Positions 1-7,248 of a stretch of DNA of 21,021 nucleotides are shown piece after piece. The position numbers were made by a program, and so were the translations under genes. This DNA is from Candidatus Sigynarchaeota archaeon (GTDB lineage Archaea > Asgardarchaeota > Lokiarchaeia > Sigynarchaeales > Sigynarchaeaceae). The stretch is from assembly GCA_030587525.1 (NCBI GenBank), contig JAUQYW010000623.1, forward strand, positions 1 through 21,021. Reading direction: 5' to 3'. The notes beneath the pieces were generated by a model. It did not search any database and had not been told where the DNA came from. It was given only the letters and a program-made list of their open reading frames with translations. The first letter of the stretch is position 1. The number at the start of each line of letters is the position of its first letter.

Positions 1-404
1 ACGACCGTCCGCACTTGCCCCGCCTCCACTTGCTTGCACAGCCGTGCCAGCCCCGGCCGGGTCACATTCAACCCGCTGCCAACATCCGTGAACACCGCGG
101 GCTTTCCGAGCCCTGCCTTCATGCAATGCCGCGTCGCGGTTGCCACCTGCCGGTCCAGGTCGCCCTTCGCCTTCTGCTCGTGCGACGACACGCGGCAGTA
201 CACCGCTGCTCGATCGCACTCGCCTTCTTCTTCAAGCCCCGTTTCACGAGGCTGCTGGCGTTCGATGATGGCCAACGATATCCGCCGGTGCCCGCCCAGC
301 GTCCTGGTGCACGCGATCTTCCCCGCTGCGTCCCATCGCCGTAGCGTCCGGGTGCACACTCCCATCATCGACGCGGCGATGCCGATTCTCACGCACGATG
401 TCAT
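1..404 (-). CDS. tnpA: IS607-family serine recombinase (TnpA), 5' part, cut by the window edge
   Basis: This reading frame enters from the left edge and is visible for about 134 codons. The N-terminal part is a MerR-like helix-turn-helix: RTLRRWDAAGKI followed by RTLGGHRRI, the typical IS607 DNA-binding signature. It is followed by the serine-recombinase catalytic core, with YCRVSSHEQKAKGDLDRQ carrying the nucleophilic Ser and then FTDVGSGLNVTRPGL. Known family members cut and rejoin DNA through a phosphoserine link to move the element, and usually have tnpB directly downstream, here outside the window. The upstream in-frame stop (TGA at about 422-420) limits the start to ATG at 404 or GTG at 392. 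The GTG fits family N-termini better, since MRIGIAASMMGV would begin the HTH. No frameshift or stop is visible, so the copy could be intact. Family call is strong; completeness is unknown. Confidence 0.88.
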   Translation of the reverse strand, partial: MTSCVRIGIAASMMGVCTRTLRRWDAAGKIACTRTLGGHRRISLAIIERQQPRETGLEEEGECDRAAVYCRVSSHEQKAKGDLDRQVATATRHCMKAGLGKPAVFTDVGSGLNVTRPGLARLCKQVEAGQVRTV

Positions 405-496
405 GATGCCATGTATCGCTCATCGACGACCCTTTAACTGCAATATCATCCATGACGTGTCCAACTTTATTCAAGTAAATCTGAACTGTTTAGCAA
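405..496. other. Spacer between the IS607 gene and the IS200/IS605 remnant
   Basis: About 90 bases separate the IS607 recombinase start from the right-end hairpin of the neighbouring remnant. It should contain the end of the IS607 element. IS607 elements lack long inverted repeats and make no clear target duplication, so I cannot place the boundary by eye. I see no gene here. Confidence 0.4.
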
Positions 497-516
497 CCCC
501 AATCTAAAGACTGGGG
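497..516 (-). repeat. IS605-type right-end hairpin
   Basis: On the minus strand CCCCAGTCT, a TT loop and AGATTGGGG form a 9-bp stem with one G-T wobble. It is preceded by GTGGGAAG. The GGGAAGCCCC...GGGG pattern is typical of right ends of IS605-type elements and of the 3' part of TnpB-associated guide RNAs. TnpA normally recognises such single-stranded hairpins for excision and insertion. Confidence 0.65.
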
Positions 517-704
517 CTTCCCACGAGTGCATCGCTGCTTCTACCACGAGCGAGCTTGTGTATCGTGGCAAACCGTTTGACCGCTTTCGGGAAGCGATCC
601 AAGAACGATTCCCCGTTCACGGAGGGGTTCGGCAATAGGAAATCGTAGTCGCCATTCTCGGCTTTCAGCAGGAACACGATCATGATATTGATCCCCGAGT
701 TCAT
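504..704 (-). pseudogene. Residual 66-codon frame ending in the IS605 right end
   Basis: The frame starts with ATG at 704, overlapping the stop of the truncated transposase (ATGA), and ends inside the right-end hairpin. Its last residues, ALVGSPSL, resemble the EAGSP-type ends of archaeal TnpB proteins that run into the same hairpin. The rest (GESFLDRFPKAVKRF and so on) shows no zinc-finger cysteines or RuvC motifs, so it is not a recognisable TnpB. The likeliest reading is a short leftover of the 3' end of a tnpB-like gene joined to a tnpA fragment by deletion. The overlap may be accidental. Confidence 0.3.
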
Positions 705-955
705 GTGAAGTGAAGGTGATCGAAATCTGTTTCCTGGTCGAGTACTTCCACGTTGAATTTCTTCGACATCTCGATGTTGATTTCCTTCAGGCGTCCGATG
801 ATATCCTCTGAATCGAATATCTTTCCCCGGTACTTGACACAGCAGACGTGGTGGTAAGCAAGCGTGTAGACGGAATGACCTCCCTTGTCTAACTCGTATC
901 GCATCAGGATCATGAAGGCAAGGAAGGAGGGGATGATGAGTTTTGACCCCGCCAT
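701..955 (-). pseudogene. tnpA: Truncated IS200/IS605 Y1 transposase (TnpA)
   Basis: The N-terminal half of an IS200-type transposase is clear: RYELDKGGHSVYTLAYHHV matches the family opening, then VKYRGKIFDSEDIIGRLKEI, and finally DFDHLHF with the HUH metal-binding motif (HLH). A TGA stop follows immediately. The C-terminal half, including the helix with the catalytic tyrosine that forms the covalent DNA link, is absent, so the protein cannot transpose. Family members are usually about 130-150 residues; here 84 codons remain, or 67 if translation starts at the third methionine (904), which matches family N-termini better. The sequence after the stop does not resume the transposase in another frame as far as I can see, pointing to deletion rather than a simple frameshift. 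Confidence 0.75.
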
Positions 956-1018
956 GAATTGCGGGACTTCTTTTATATGTTAAAACGGTAAAAGGAATGT
1001 GATCGAGAAAGCATCGAT

Positions 1019-2476
1019 TCAAGTTTTATCTACTTTCGCTGCATCGGTTTCTTTTTTATCGATAACAGTTTCTTCTTCCTCGATTTCACGCAAGTCACTC
1101 AAGCGCTTGAGCATTGCCGATTGCTGCTCTTTCTGCATTCGTACTTGCGTCAACTTGTATTGCTTGTAGGTCCGGATGATGAATGAAACCAGCGGGAACA
1201 GGAGGGCAATGGGCACCAGCGCTGTGATAACCGCTTCTGGCGCTGTGATGTCGAATGATTCGGAGATGATGGGTGGTACGTTGAACACCTGGTATAGCAA
1301 GATGGGATTTGTCACGACGACCACCAGGCCTATCAAGGCGCCTAACCGGAGTCCCATGTTGAGGAACGTGGAAGTTACCATTCGTTTTTGGCTCGGTGCA
1401 GAACCGATTGCGGTCAATGATTCCCTGGCTTCCACGTTTATCTCGAATAACCGGGTTATGTATGTATTGAGTCGGCGAGTGTCGCTAGATACTTCTTCAA
1501 GCCGCTCACGTTCGCGAGTCCGTTCGCGGCGCTCGATCAAGTCCCGAATGGCATCGATGCCTGCACCTGTGAAGAATGACTTGAGCGTGATCCTTTTCTT
1601 TTCCTCCTCCTCGCCTTTCTTGCCTTCCACGGACAATTGCTTTTGTTCACGCATGGACCTTTGCTTTTCCAGCTCGAACTGCAACGATTTCTCGCCGAGT
1701 AGCGAGATTTGTCCTTCAAGCCGGCGCTGCCGCTCGATCGATGGCTGGGTTACCTTGGCCGTGTATGCCGTTTGGAAGCTCATTTCAATGCACGCGTAGA
1801 TGAAGAACGCGGCCCAGAAAGCACCTGCTGTGAAGGATTGGGCGCTCATCGCTGGATTCGTGATGGTCGTTCCAGGGAAATACTCGTCGAAGATCCATTG
1901 GTAGGAAGTTAGGGGAACCCCAAAAAATTCCAGGATCCGCTGGATGAGGGCCGGGAAAGATGCCACGATGAAGAGCCCGGACGTGCTCAACGTGGAATAG
2001 ATGGAATACTTGATATCTGACCTCGCGATGAATAACAAGATGTAAATGAATGCAAGGATTATAAGAACCAAGAACAGCAAAAAATACCCGTTTGTCGCTA
2101 TCTCGACGGCATGCCCGGCAATTAAATCACCGATGCCCGATCCCATGTCGTTCCACGATCTGAACGTGACGACGGAACCCGTCGTGTCGGTTAATCGGAA
2201 GGTCATGTTCAAGAATTGGAAGAGCAAGACTTCTGATACGTCATTTAAATGATAAATATAAGAATTAGCCATAAATACGCTTCCGACAAATAAGCTGCTT
2301 AGTGCCATCACGCCATAGAAAACGCAAGACAAGAGATTTTTCAAGGCATTCAAGATCTTCGACAAGCTATCGAGTTTCCACGTGTTTGTTTCGAACGCGG
2401 ATGCCACGAAAACGAGTGCAGAAAATAACATGATGACCGTTGCGACTTGCATGATCCGAAGGAATGTTCTTGCCAT
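1019..2476 (-). CDS. Multi-pass membrane protein with a large charged cytoplasmic loop, unknown family
   Basis: This 485-residue protein ends the operon. I do not recognise a family. Hydrophobic segments lie at about 8-27, 47-70, 130-151, 161-181, 213-233, 374-396 and 413-434, so about seven membrane passes. Between the fifth and sixth is a stretch of roughly 135 residues (240-372) that is very rich in Arg, Lys and Glu, including RERTRERERLEE, and probably forms a cytoplasmic coiled coil. The C-terminus (435-485) is also charged and helical. The start lies 17 bases after the DUF58 stop, implying co-transcription and perhaps translational coupling. MoxR/DUF58 loci often include multi-pass partners (RDD, SpoIIM or DUF4129 proteins), but no signature of those is visible. 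The loop could contact the MoxR or VWA protein; that is inference. Confidence 0.85.
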   Translation of the reverse strand: MARTFLRIMQVATVIMLFSALVFVASAFETNTWKLDSLSKILNALKNLLSCVFYGVMALSSLFVGSVFMANSYIYHLNDVSEVLLFQFLNMTFRLTDTTGSVVTFRSWNDMGSGIGDLIAGHAVEIATNGYFLLFLVLIILAFIYILLFIARSDIKYSIYSTLSTSGLFIVASFPALIQRILEFFGVPLTSYQWIFDEYFPGTTITNPAMSAQSFTAGAFWAAFFIYACIEMSFQTAYTAKVTQPSIERQRRLEGQISLLGEKSLQFELEKQRSMREQKQLSVEGKKGEEEEKKRITLKSFFTGAGIDAIRDLIERRERTRERERLEEVSSDTRRLNTYITRLFEINVEARESLTAIGSAPSQKRMVTSTFLNMGLRLGALIGLVVVVTNPILLYQVFNVPPIISESFDITAPEAVITALVPIALLFPLVSFIIRTYKQYKLTQVRMQKEQQSAMLKRLSDLREIEEEETVIDKKETDAAKVDKT

Positions 2477-2493
2477 CTTCTGCCGTCTCGTTT

Positions 2494-3846
2494 TTATAAT
2501 TGTGCTTTTCCTTTCGATTTTGCCTTGAGATATTCTTCGATCGTCCTCTGGATGATGTCATCCGGGCCGGCGCTGATGATTGGAATACCGGATGACTGGG
2601 CATTTTTCTTGGCTTCGAGGATATGTTGCATCATCTCTTCCGATATAGCCTCGGCCAACCCTCGCTCCGCGGGTTTCATCTCACGACCAAGCACTTCAAA
2701 CCAAGGTGAGAAAGGCGAGATCACGATCAACTCGTGGCCACGTGCCCGAACTTTCGTGAACATGGCCTTGATTTCTTCAATGGTTGTTTCGAGATCAGAA
2801 ATCAAGACGATGAGGTGGCGTTTCGGGAGCCGTTTCACAAGCGAGTCCATCCACAATCCGAGGGTTTTTTGCCCCAAGGTGCGGATGTTCGCGAGGAAAT
2901 CAAGCATCTTGAACAGCTGCTGGTCACCAGCCTCGGATTTCAATATCTTGACACCCTTGGTGTTGTCTTCTTTTCGGCGCGGGTTGTTTTGGAAAATAGC
3001 ACCCCCGAAAATGTCCTTGTGCTCGAGAGCCACTTTGCAGAGCACGATCGCAGCACGGATTGAAAACTCTATTTTCGTATTCAAGAGTGATCCTGCACCC
3101 ATGGTTGAGCTGGCGTCGATCACCACGAGCACGTTGATGTTCTTCTCTTGCTCCATTTCACGAACCATGATGCGAGAAAAACGTGCCGTGGCTTTCCAGT
3201 TGATCTTGCGGAATTCGTCGCCGAACTGGTATTCGCGAATACCATGAAACTCGGAACCCGTGCCAACTTGCACCGATCGATGGGCACCGAACATTTTTCC
3301 GAGGGAACGACCGCGCAACGCGTCCAGCTTTCTCAAGTCGCCATATGGTGGGTACACGAGCAGCGGCGTGTAGGAGTCAGGAACCTCTCGTTTTTCATCG
3401 TTGAACTCTAGCCTGTCTTTCACGTCGATCTCGATGGGCCCGAGGAAAAATTCGCCCCGAATTTTTGGCTTCAACACGTAGGAAAAACGGACTGATCGCT
3501 TCGGATCGATGCGGGTTGAAATGACGGGCTCCCCGATGACGCAATTGAAGTACTCGACTGGATAAACATCCTTGATTTCCACGAAATCGAATCGCTTGTT
3601 TCCCGTGTTCTTGATCTCGACCGTTACATGGAGAAAATCATCTTGAAATATCTTCGTCTTGTCCATGCTTCGGGAAACCTTGAGATCATCGATGTTGATG
3701 TTCAGGTCGAAAAATGGCGAGGAAACTTGAGACCCGAGGATGAGGAATGCCCCTAGGATTATCAAGTAATAATTCACCAGCACGAACCCGAACAACAAGA
3801 TGAAGGCCCCGATCGAAATCAAGGCTTTCCCGCGTCCACCGAGCAT
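2494..3846 (-). CDS. DUF58 / VWA-like protein, partner of MoxR
   Basis: The 450-residue protein begins with two close hydrophobic segments (about 8-26 and 26-40), followed by a beta-rich region (50-160). The DUF58 hallmark REYQFGDEFRKINWKATAR is at 204-222. A von Willebrand A-like domain follows, with a metal-site motif DASSTM at 244-249 and a second conserved Asp in ISDLE near 351. The usual DxSxS is here DxSxT, a conservative change. DUF58 proteins are nearly always encoded beside MoxR ATPases and are thought to act as their membrane-anchored VWA partners in assembling or activating other proteins. The gene follows moxR by 71 bases, and AAGGA lies about 10 bases before the ATG. Family and partnership are well supported; the client is unknown. 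Confidence 0.92.
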   Translation of the reverse strand: MLGGRGKALISIGAFILLFGFVLVNYYLIILGAFLILGSQVSSPFFDLNINIDDLKVSRSMDKTKIFQDDFLHVTVEIKNTGNKRFDFVEIKDVYPVEYFNCVIGEPVISTRIDPKRSVRFSYVLKPKIRGEFFLGPIEIDVKDRLEFNDEKREVPDSYTPLLVYPPYGDLRKLDALRGRSLGKMFGAHRSVQVGTGSEFHGIREYQFGDEFRKINWKATARFSRIMVREMEQEKNINVLVVIDASSTMGAGSLLNTKIEFSIRAAIVLCKVALEHKDIFGGAIFQNNPRRKEDNTKGVKILKSEAGDQQLFKMLDFLANIRTLGQKTLGLWMDSLVKRLPKRHLIVLISDLETTIEEIKAMFTKVRARGHELIVISPFSPWFEVLGREMKPAERGLAEAISEEMMQHILEAKKNAQSSGIPIISAGPDDIIQRTIEEYLKAKSKGKAQL

Positions 3847-3917
3847 GCAATCAGTCCTTTTTCAGTATCGCCTTGTGCCTTTTCACAACAGGTATTGTTC
3901 AATTCCACGTGATTCCG

Positions 3918-4901
3918 TCAAACCGGGACCGGTACCTCGTCCAACATGCGCTTGATAACCGCGTCACGCTTCACGCCTTCCAATTCCGCCTCTGCTTTCA
4001 GCTGGATACGATGGTTGAGGGAACAAAAGGCAATCTCCTTGATGTCGTCTGGAATGACAAAGTTTCTACCGAGAATCGCAGCCCTCGCCTTTGCCGCCTT
4101 CATCAAGACCAGGCTTGCACGCGGGCCAGCACCGACCGCGACCTGCGGATCGTCTCTTGTTTTCGTCGAGATGTCGCGGATATAGCGCAGCACGCGGTTG
4201 TCGATCCAGACCGAGTCCAGTTTTTTCTGCATTCCCATGATGATTTGCGGATTCAGCATGGGATTCACGTCTTGCCGGACGCCCTTCACCTGGCGGCTCA
4301 TGATCTCCACCTCGTCATCGCTCGTGGGATAATCCATGATGATCTTGAAATAAAAACGATCAAGCTGGGCTTCTGGCAGGGGATACGTCCCTTCCTGCTC
4401 GATAGGATTTTGCGTGGCGATGACGACAAAAGGCGATGAAAGGGGGTATGTTTTTCCTTCTACCGTGATTTGCTTTTCTGCCATCGCTTCGAGCAATGCA
4501 GATTGCGTTTTTGGCGCGGCACGGTTGATTTCATCTGCCAGGACCACGTTGGCAAACAAAGGCCCTTCCCTGAAAACGAAGTTTCCAGACCGCTGGTCGT
4601 AAACCGACGACCCCGTGATATCCGCCGGTAATAAGTCGGGCGTGAACTGGATACGCTTGAACGCGCATCCGAGCACTTGTGCAAACGTCTTTGCGGTGAC
4701 GGTCTTCGCGAGGCCAGGCATACCTTCCAGCAGCACGTGCGCGTCGCATAGTACCGCGATGAAGATCTTTTGCAAGACATCCTGGTATCCAACAACGACC
4801 TTGGAGACCTCCGTGAGAGCTTGTTGAGCTCTCGATCTCACTTCGCTCATGTCCACGATTTCACCGGGCACGTTCCTGCCCTTTGGTTTTGCAGCACTCA
4901 T
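3918..4901 (-). CDS. MoxR-family AAA+ ATPase
   Basis: The 327-residue protein has the usual MoxR length. Walker A is GMPGLAKT (60-67), with the LAKT variant common in this family. Walker B is VVLADE (119-124), followed by the conserved INRAAPKTQSALLEAM. Sensor 1 is the Asn of ATQNP (162-166), the arginine finger lies in EAQLDRF (177-183), and sensor 2 is in GAGPRAS (257-263). All residues needed for ATP binding and hydrolysis are visible, so it should be active. MoxR proteins use ATP to remodel or mature substrate complexes together with VWA-domain partners; the DUF58 gene directly downstream is the expected partner. It is cytoplasmic. The gene starts 83 bases after the DUF4350 stop. Confidence 0.96.
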   Translation of the reverse strand: MSAAKPKGRNVPGEIVDMSEVRSRAQQALTEVSKVVVGYQDVLQKIFIAVLCDAHVLLEGMPGLAKTVTAKTFAQVLGCAFKRIQFTPDLLPADITGSSVYDQRSGNFVFREGPLFANVVLADEINRAAPKTQSALLEAMAEKQITVEGKTYPLSSPFVVIATQNPIEQEGTYPLPEAQLDRFYFKIIMDYPTSDDEVEIMSRQVKGVRQDVNPMLNPQIIMGMQKKLDSVWIDNRVLRYIRDISTKTRDDPQVAVGAGPRASLVLMKAAKARAAILGRNFVIPDDIKEIAFCSLNHRIQLKAEAELEGVKRDAVIKRMLDEVPVPV

Positions 4902-4984
4902 ATTCTTTCATTTCCTTGTTTTTGATGGTTTGTATTTATGTTATCTCGCGATTGTATTGTAATGGATAGAATGATCGTCAGGGC

Positions 4985-6787
4985 TCATAGCTTTTCGATA
5001 TATTCCCCGATGGTCATCATCTCGTAATAAATCTTCTCAAACCGGTCGATCTTGGTGACCCGGAGCCGGTTGCTTCCCTTGGAGGTTATGTTTTTCATCT
5101 CGGTGAAGAAATTCTTGACCCGTCGTTGCTCGACTTGGGGAAATTTATCCAGGATTGCTTCAATGATCGCCTTATCATCCACGTTTTCGCCAAGTTTCTT
5201 GGCCGCGAGCCGTCTCACGCGGTTGTAGAGTAATTCTAATGCCCTATTAAATTCTGCTTGCTCCATATACCAGGCGAGCTTCTGCGCGAAAAACGTGCTC
5301 TTCTTGAGGATTCCCAGCTTCTGGATTTTTCTCTCAACTTGCCTTTGCGCGTAGGTTTTGCCTTTCTTCTCAAGTGTTTTTTCCTTCTTTACTTTTTCAG
5401 CCTTGACAGCTTCTTTCTTCACCGTGTCTTGCTTTTCAAACAATAATTTGCCGAGTGTCTGGCGTTCTTGCTTGGCCTTCCTCAATTGCCTCTTTTCTTT
5501 TTTCAATTCCACGCGTTTCTTCAATTCTTGTTCTTTTCGCACTTGTTCCTCGGATTTTGGAAGCCAACGCTTGAGCGACGACAATGCAATGAACGGGTAA
5601 AATGGCGCGACGATCCAGTTGCTGGACATGAAACTGATGTAATCCAGGACCTGGCCATAAATGCCCGGCACGGTCATGTCTTGGAGAGCGACGGGCCGCA
5701 GGTGAGCCTCGTCGAATATGATCTTCCGGCTGGTATTTCCACCGGTGAGCCAATCGATGCAATTCAACCCGAAAGCGAGGTTATCAAAGTCGCTTAGACC
5801 AATCATCTGGTTGGAGAACATGGAGGCATCCGCGGTCACAACGACCCTGGATGATCCTGGACCGCTCAATTCCGTTGCCGCGACAACCGGAATCGGGAAA
5901 CCGCCTTGAGGAATCACAGCATTTATGTCTCCTGTAACTATCCTCGCGAGAAACGAGAAAAGCTGCTCGGGAATATCGAGGGTGTGTGGGGCGAAGTTAT
6001 CGACGGATATATTGAATCTACTATCGCCAGCGGGATATCCCGGTTCCGCTTTATCCACCCACGAATAACGATTGGTAGACGTGGCGAGAATGTTCCAACC
6101 GAAAAAGCTTTCCATTCCTTGAAGCATCATGATTCCCGTCGCGTGGTTCAAGACCAGCTTATTCACGCCGTTCATGATCGGGTGGGAAAAAATGTTCGCG
6201 GAATCGATCACGGGGAATGAATTGTTGATGTAATACGACACGTTATCACGCAAGACACCATCCATAAAGAACGTGAAAGGAAACATACGGCTCGCTTGTC
6301 CCGAACTCATCAACGAGAGCGACGCGATCGCGGCGTTGAAGAATAGCGACGAAGTCGATCCTTGATCGTGAGCTACCAGCATGGAGCCGTTTGTCTTCAG
6401 GAACTTGATCATGAACGGTATGTCCGATATCAAGTTGTAATACCGGTTTGGTCCCATCACGACGAGCACGAAGGGCTCATCAATTCGAGACAGCAAGGAA
6501 AACGACGAGACGCTCGACTTCACGTCCGTGTATCCAGCAGCAATGATCTGTTCCCGGAAACCGGACGTGCCAGATGAGCCATAATTCCATGCCGAATATT
6601 CCTTTGGCACGCTGTGGCTCCAATCGAACAGGGGCATGAGCAATGGCGCCCATGTTAATGCGAATATAAACACGAACAAGGATTTCTTGAAAATGCTACT
6701 CGCTTTTTTCTCCCTTTTGCGAGCTGCAACCGATTTCTTCGACTTTTTCTTTGATGTCGGTTGCAAATTGCCGGGTAACAAACTCAT
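4985..6787 (-). CDS. DUF4350-domain membrane protein with coiled coil and helical C-terminal domain
   Basis: The 600-residue protein starts with a Lys/Arg-rich cytoplasmic segment and one membrane helix (about 35-54). Residues 60-360 match the DUF4350 layout: a Rossmann-like core with FVLVVMGPNRYY (106-117) and KFLKTNGSMLVAHDQG (128-143), then the late motifs VVVTADASMFSNQ (315-327) and KIIFDEAH (355-362). A second hydrophobic segment is at about 376-405, then a long Lys/Glu-rich probable coiled coil (410-490), and a helical domain (500-600) that resembles the tails encoded by the two upstream genes. DUF4350 proteins are regular members of MoxR/DUF58/transglutaminase clusters, but their biochemical role is not established. 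The topology puts the DUF4350 core outside and the coiled coil inside. GAGGAG about 9 bases before the ATG supports the start. Confidence 0.85.
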   Translation of the reverse strand: MSLLPGNLQPTSKKKSKKSVAARKREKKASSIFKKSLFVFIFALTWAPLLMPLFDWSHSVPKEYSAWNYGSSGTSGFREQIIAAGYTDVKSSVSSFSLLSRIDEPFVLVVMGPNRYYNLISDIPFMIKFLKTNGSMLVAHDQGSTSSLFFNAAIASLSLMSSGQASRMFPFTFFMDGVLRDNVSYYINNSFPVIDSANIFSHPIMNGVNKLVLNHATGIMMLQGMESFFGWNILATSTNRYSWVDKAEPGYPAGDSRFNISVDNFAPHTLDIPEQLFSFLARIVTGDINAVIPQGGFPIPVVAATELSGPGSSRVVVTADASMFSNQMIGLSDFDNLAFGLNCIDWLTGGNTSRKIIFDEAHLRPVALQDMTVPGIYGQVLDYISFMSSNWIVAPFYPFIALSSLKRWLPKSEEQVRKEQELKKRVELKKEKRQLRKAKQERQTLGKLLFEKQDTVKKEAVKAEKVKKEKTLEKKGKTYAQRQVERKIQKLGILKKSTFFAQKLAWYMEQAEFNRALELLYNRVRRLAAKKLGENVDDKAIIEAILDKFPQVEQRRVKNFFTEMKNITSKGSNRLRVTKIDRFEKIYYEMMTIGEYIEKL

Positions 6788-6848
6788 ATAGGGTTGCTCC
6801 TCGTCGGTTTCTTGAATCGTGATTTGGATTTTTTACCTTGGTCGGTCA

Positions 6849-7229
6849 TCAGAATCCTGGCGGCATCTCGCCGCTGAGATCCTGGTAGATATGCATCCAT
6901 TTTTCCTTATACACGTCGAAAATGTTAGGAGGTAACACGTGGTGCGAATACAAGGTTTCCTCCATGATGGCGATCAAGGGATGCACGTTTTCAGGGGGCA
7001 ATTTCGCGCTTTTCATGAGATCCGTGAAGTACTCCTTCACCGTCGAGGATGGCGCCTTCTTGACGTCATGCTTGTTCTCGATCAACCACACGAGAATGTG
7101 GAAGAGGTACACCATCGCCTCCTTTTGCATCCCGGCTTCCAGTAACAACCGTACCGTTTCCAATTTCTTCGACGTGAACACCCGCATTTCTTTCTGGGAC
7201 CAATATTTCTTGACTTCTTTCTTTGCCAT
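6849..7229 (-). CDS. Small cytoplasmic helical protein, DUF4129-like C-terminal module
   Basis: The 126-residue protein has no membrane segment or signal. Its core, KLETVRLLLEAGMQKEAMVY through SSTVKEYFTDLM to MEETLYS, aligns with the cytoplasmic tail of the Ig protein encoded just upstream (KLDLIRELVNTGKLKEAISY, STTIREF, MVLEGLYS). Both resemble the helical C-terminal domain of DUF4129 proteins, where a T-x-REF-like motif sits after an A/G-rich helix. It is thus a stand-alone version of a domain that its neighbours carry as a tail. It starts 19 bases after the upstream stop, with AAGTGAT before the ATG. It may be a soluble adaptor that pairs with the tails or with MoxR. The DUF4129 assignment is by pattern only. 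Confidence 0.75.
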   Translation of the reverse strand: MAKKEVKKYWSQKEMRVFTSKKLETVRLLLEAGMQKEAMVYLFHILVWLIENKHDVKKAPSSTVKEYFTDLMKSAKLPPENVHPLIAIMEETLYSHHVLPPNIFDVYKEKWMHIYQDLSGEMPPGF

Positions 7230-7248
7230 GATATATCACTTTTTTGTG

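Larger units (their letters stand above)
495..965 (-). mobile_element. Decayed IS200/IS605-family element
   Basis: The stretch contains a truncated Y1 (HUH) transposase, a short residual frame, and a subterminal hairpin preceded on the minus strand by GTGGGAAG, the arrangement typical of IS605-type right ends. A short inverted repeat (CCCGC at 948-952, GCGGG at 961-965) lies at the other side and could be left-end structure, but it is weak. The total length is far below a complete tnpA-tnpB element, so most of the coding part is missing, probably by internal deletion. Exact ends are uncertain. It lies directly behind the last gene of the seven-gene operon, with 54 bases between that stop codon and 965. 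Confidence 0.65.

Noticed and set aside
244..474. 76-codon minus-strand frame near the left edge
   Set aside because: It overlaps the serine recombinase HTH region in another frame. The recombinase frame matches IS607 motifs across the whole stretch, so this is a shadow.
504..1022. Continuous 172-codon minus-strand frame spanning the IS200/IS605 remnant
   Set aside because: Its N-terminal part is out of frame with the clear transposase fragment and is meaningless; only its last 66 codons, in line with the right end, are kept as a residual frame.
2447..3247. Long plus-strand open frame (266 codons) opposite the DUF58 gene
   Set aside because: It is the antisense of a well-supported DUF58 gene, shows no family motifs and is rich in Ser/Arg/Cys as expected of a shadow.
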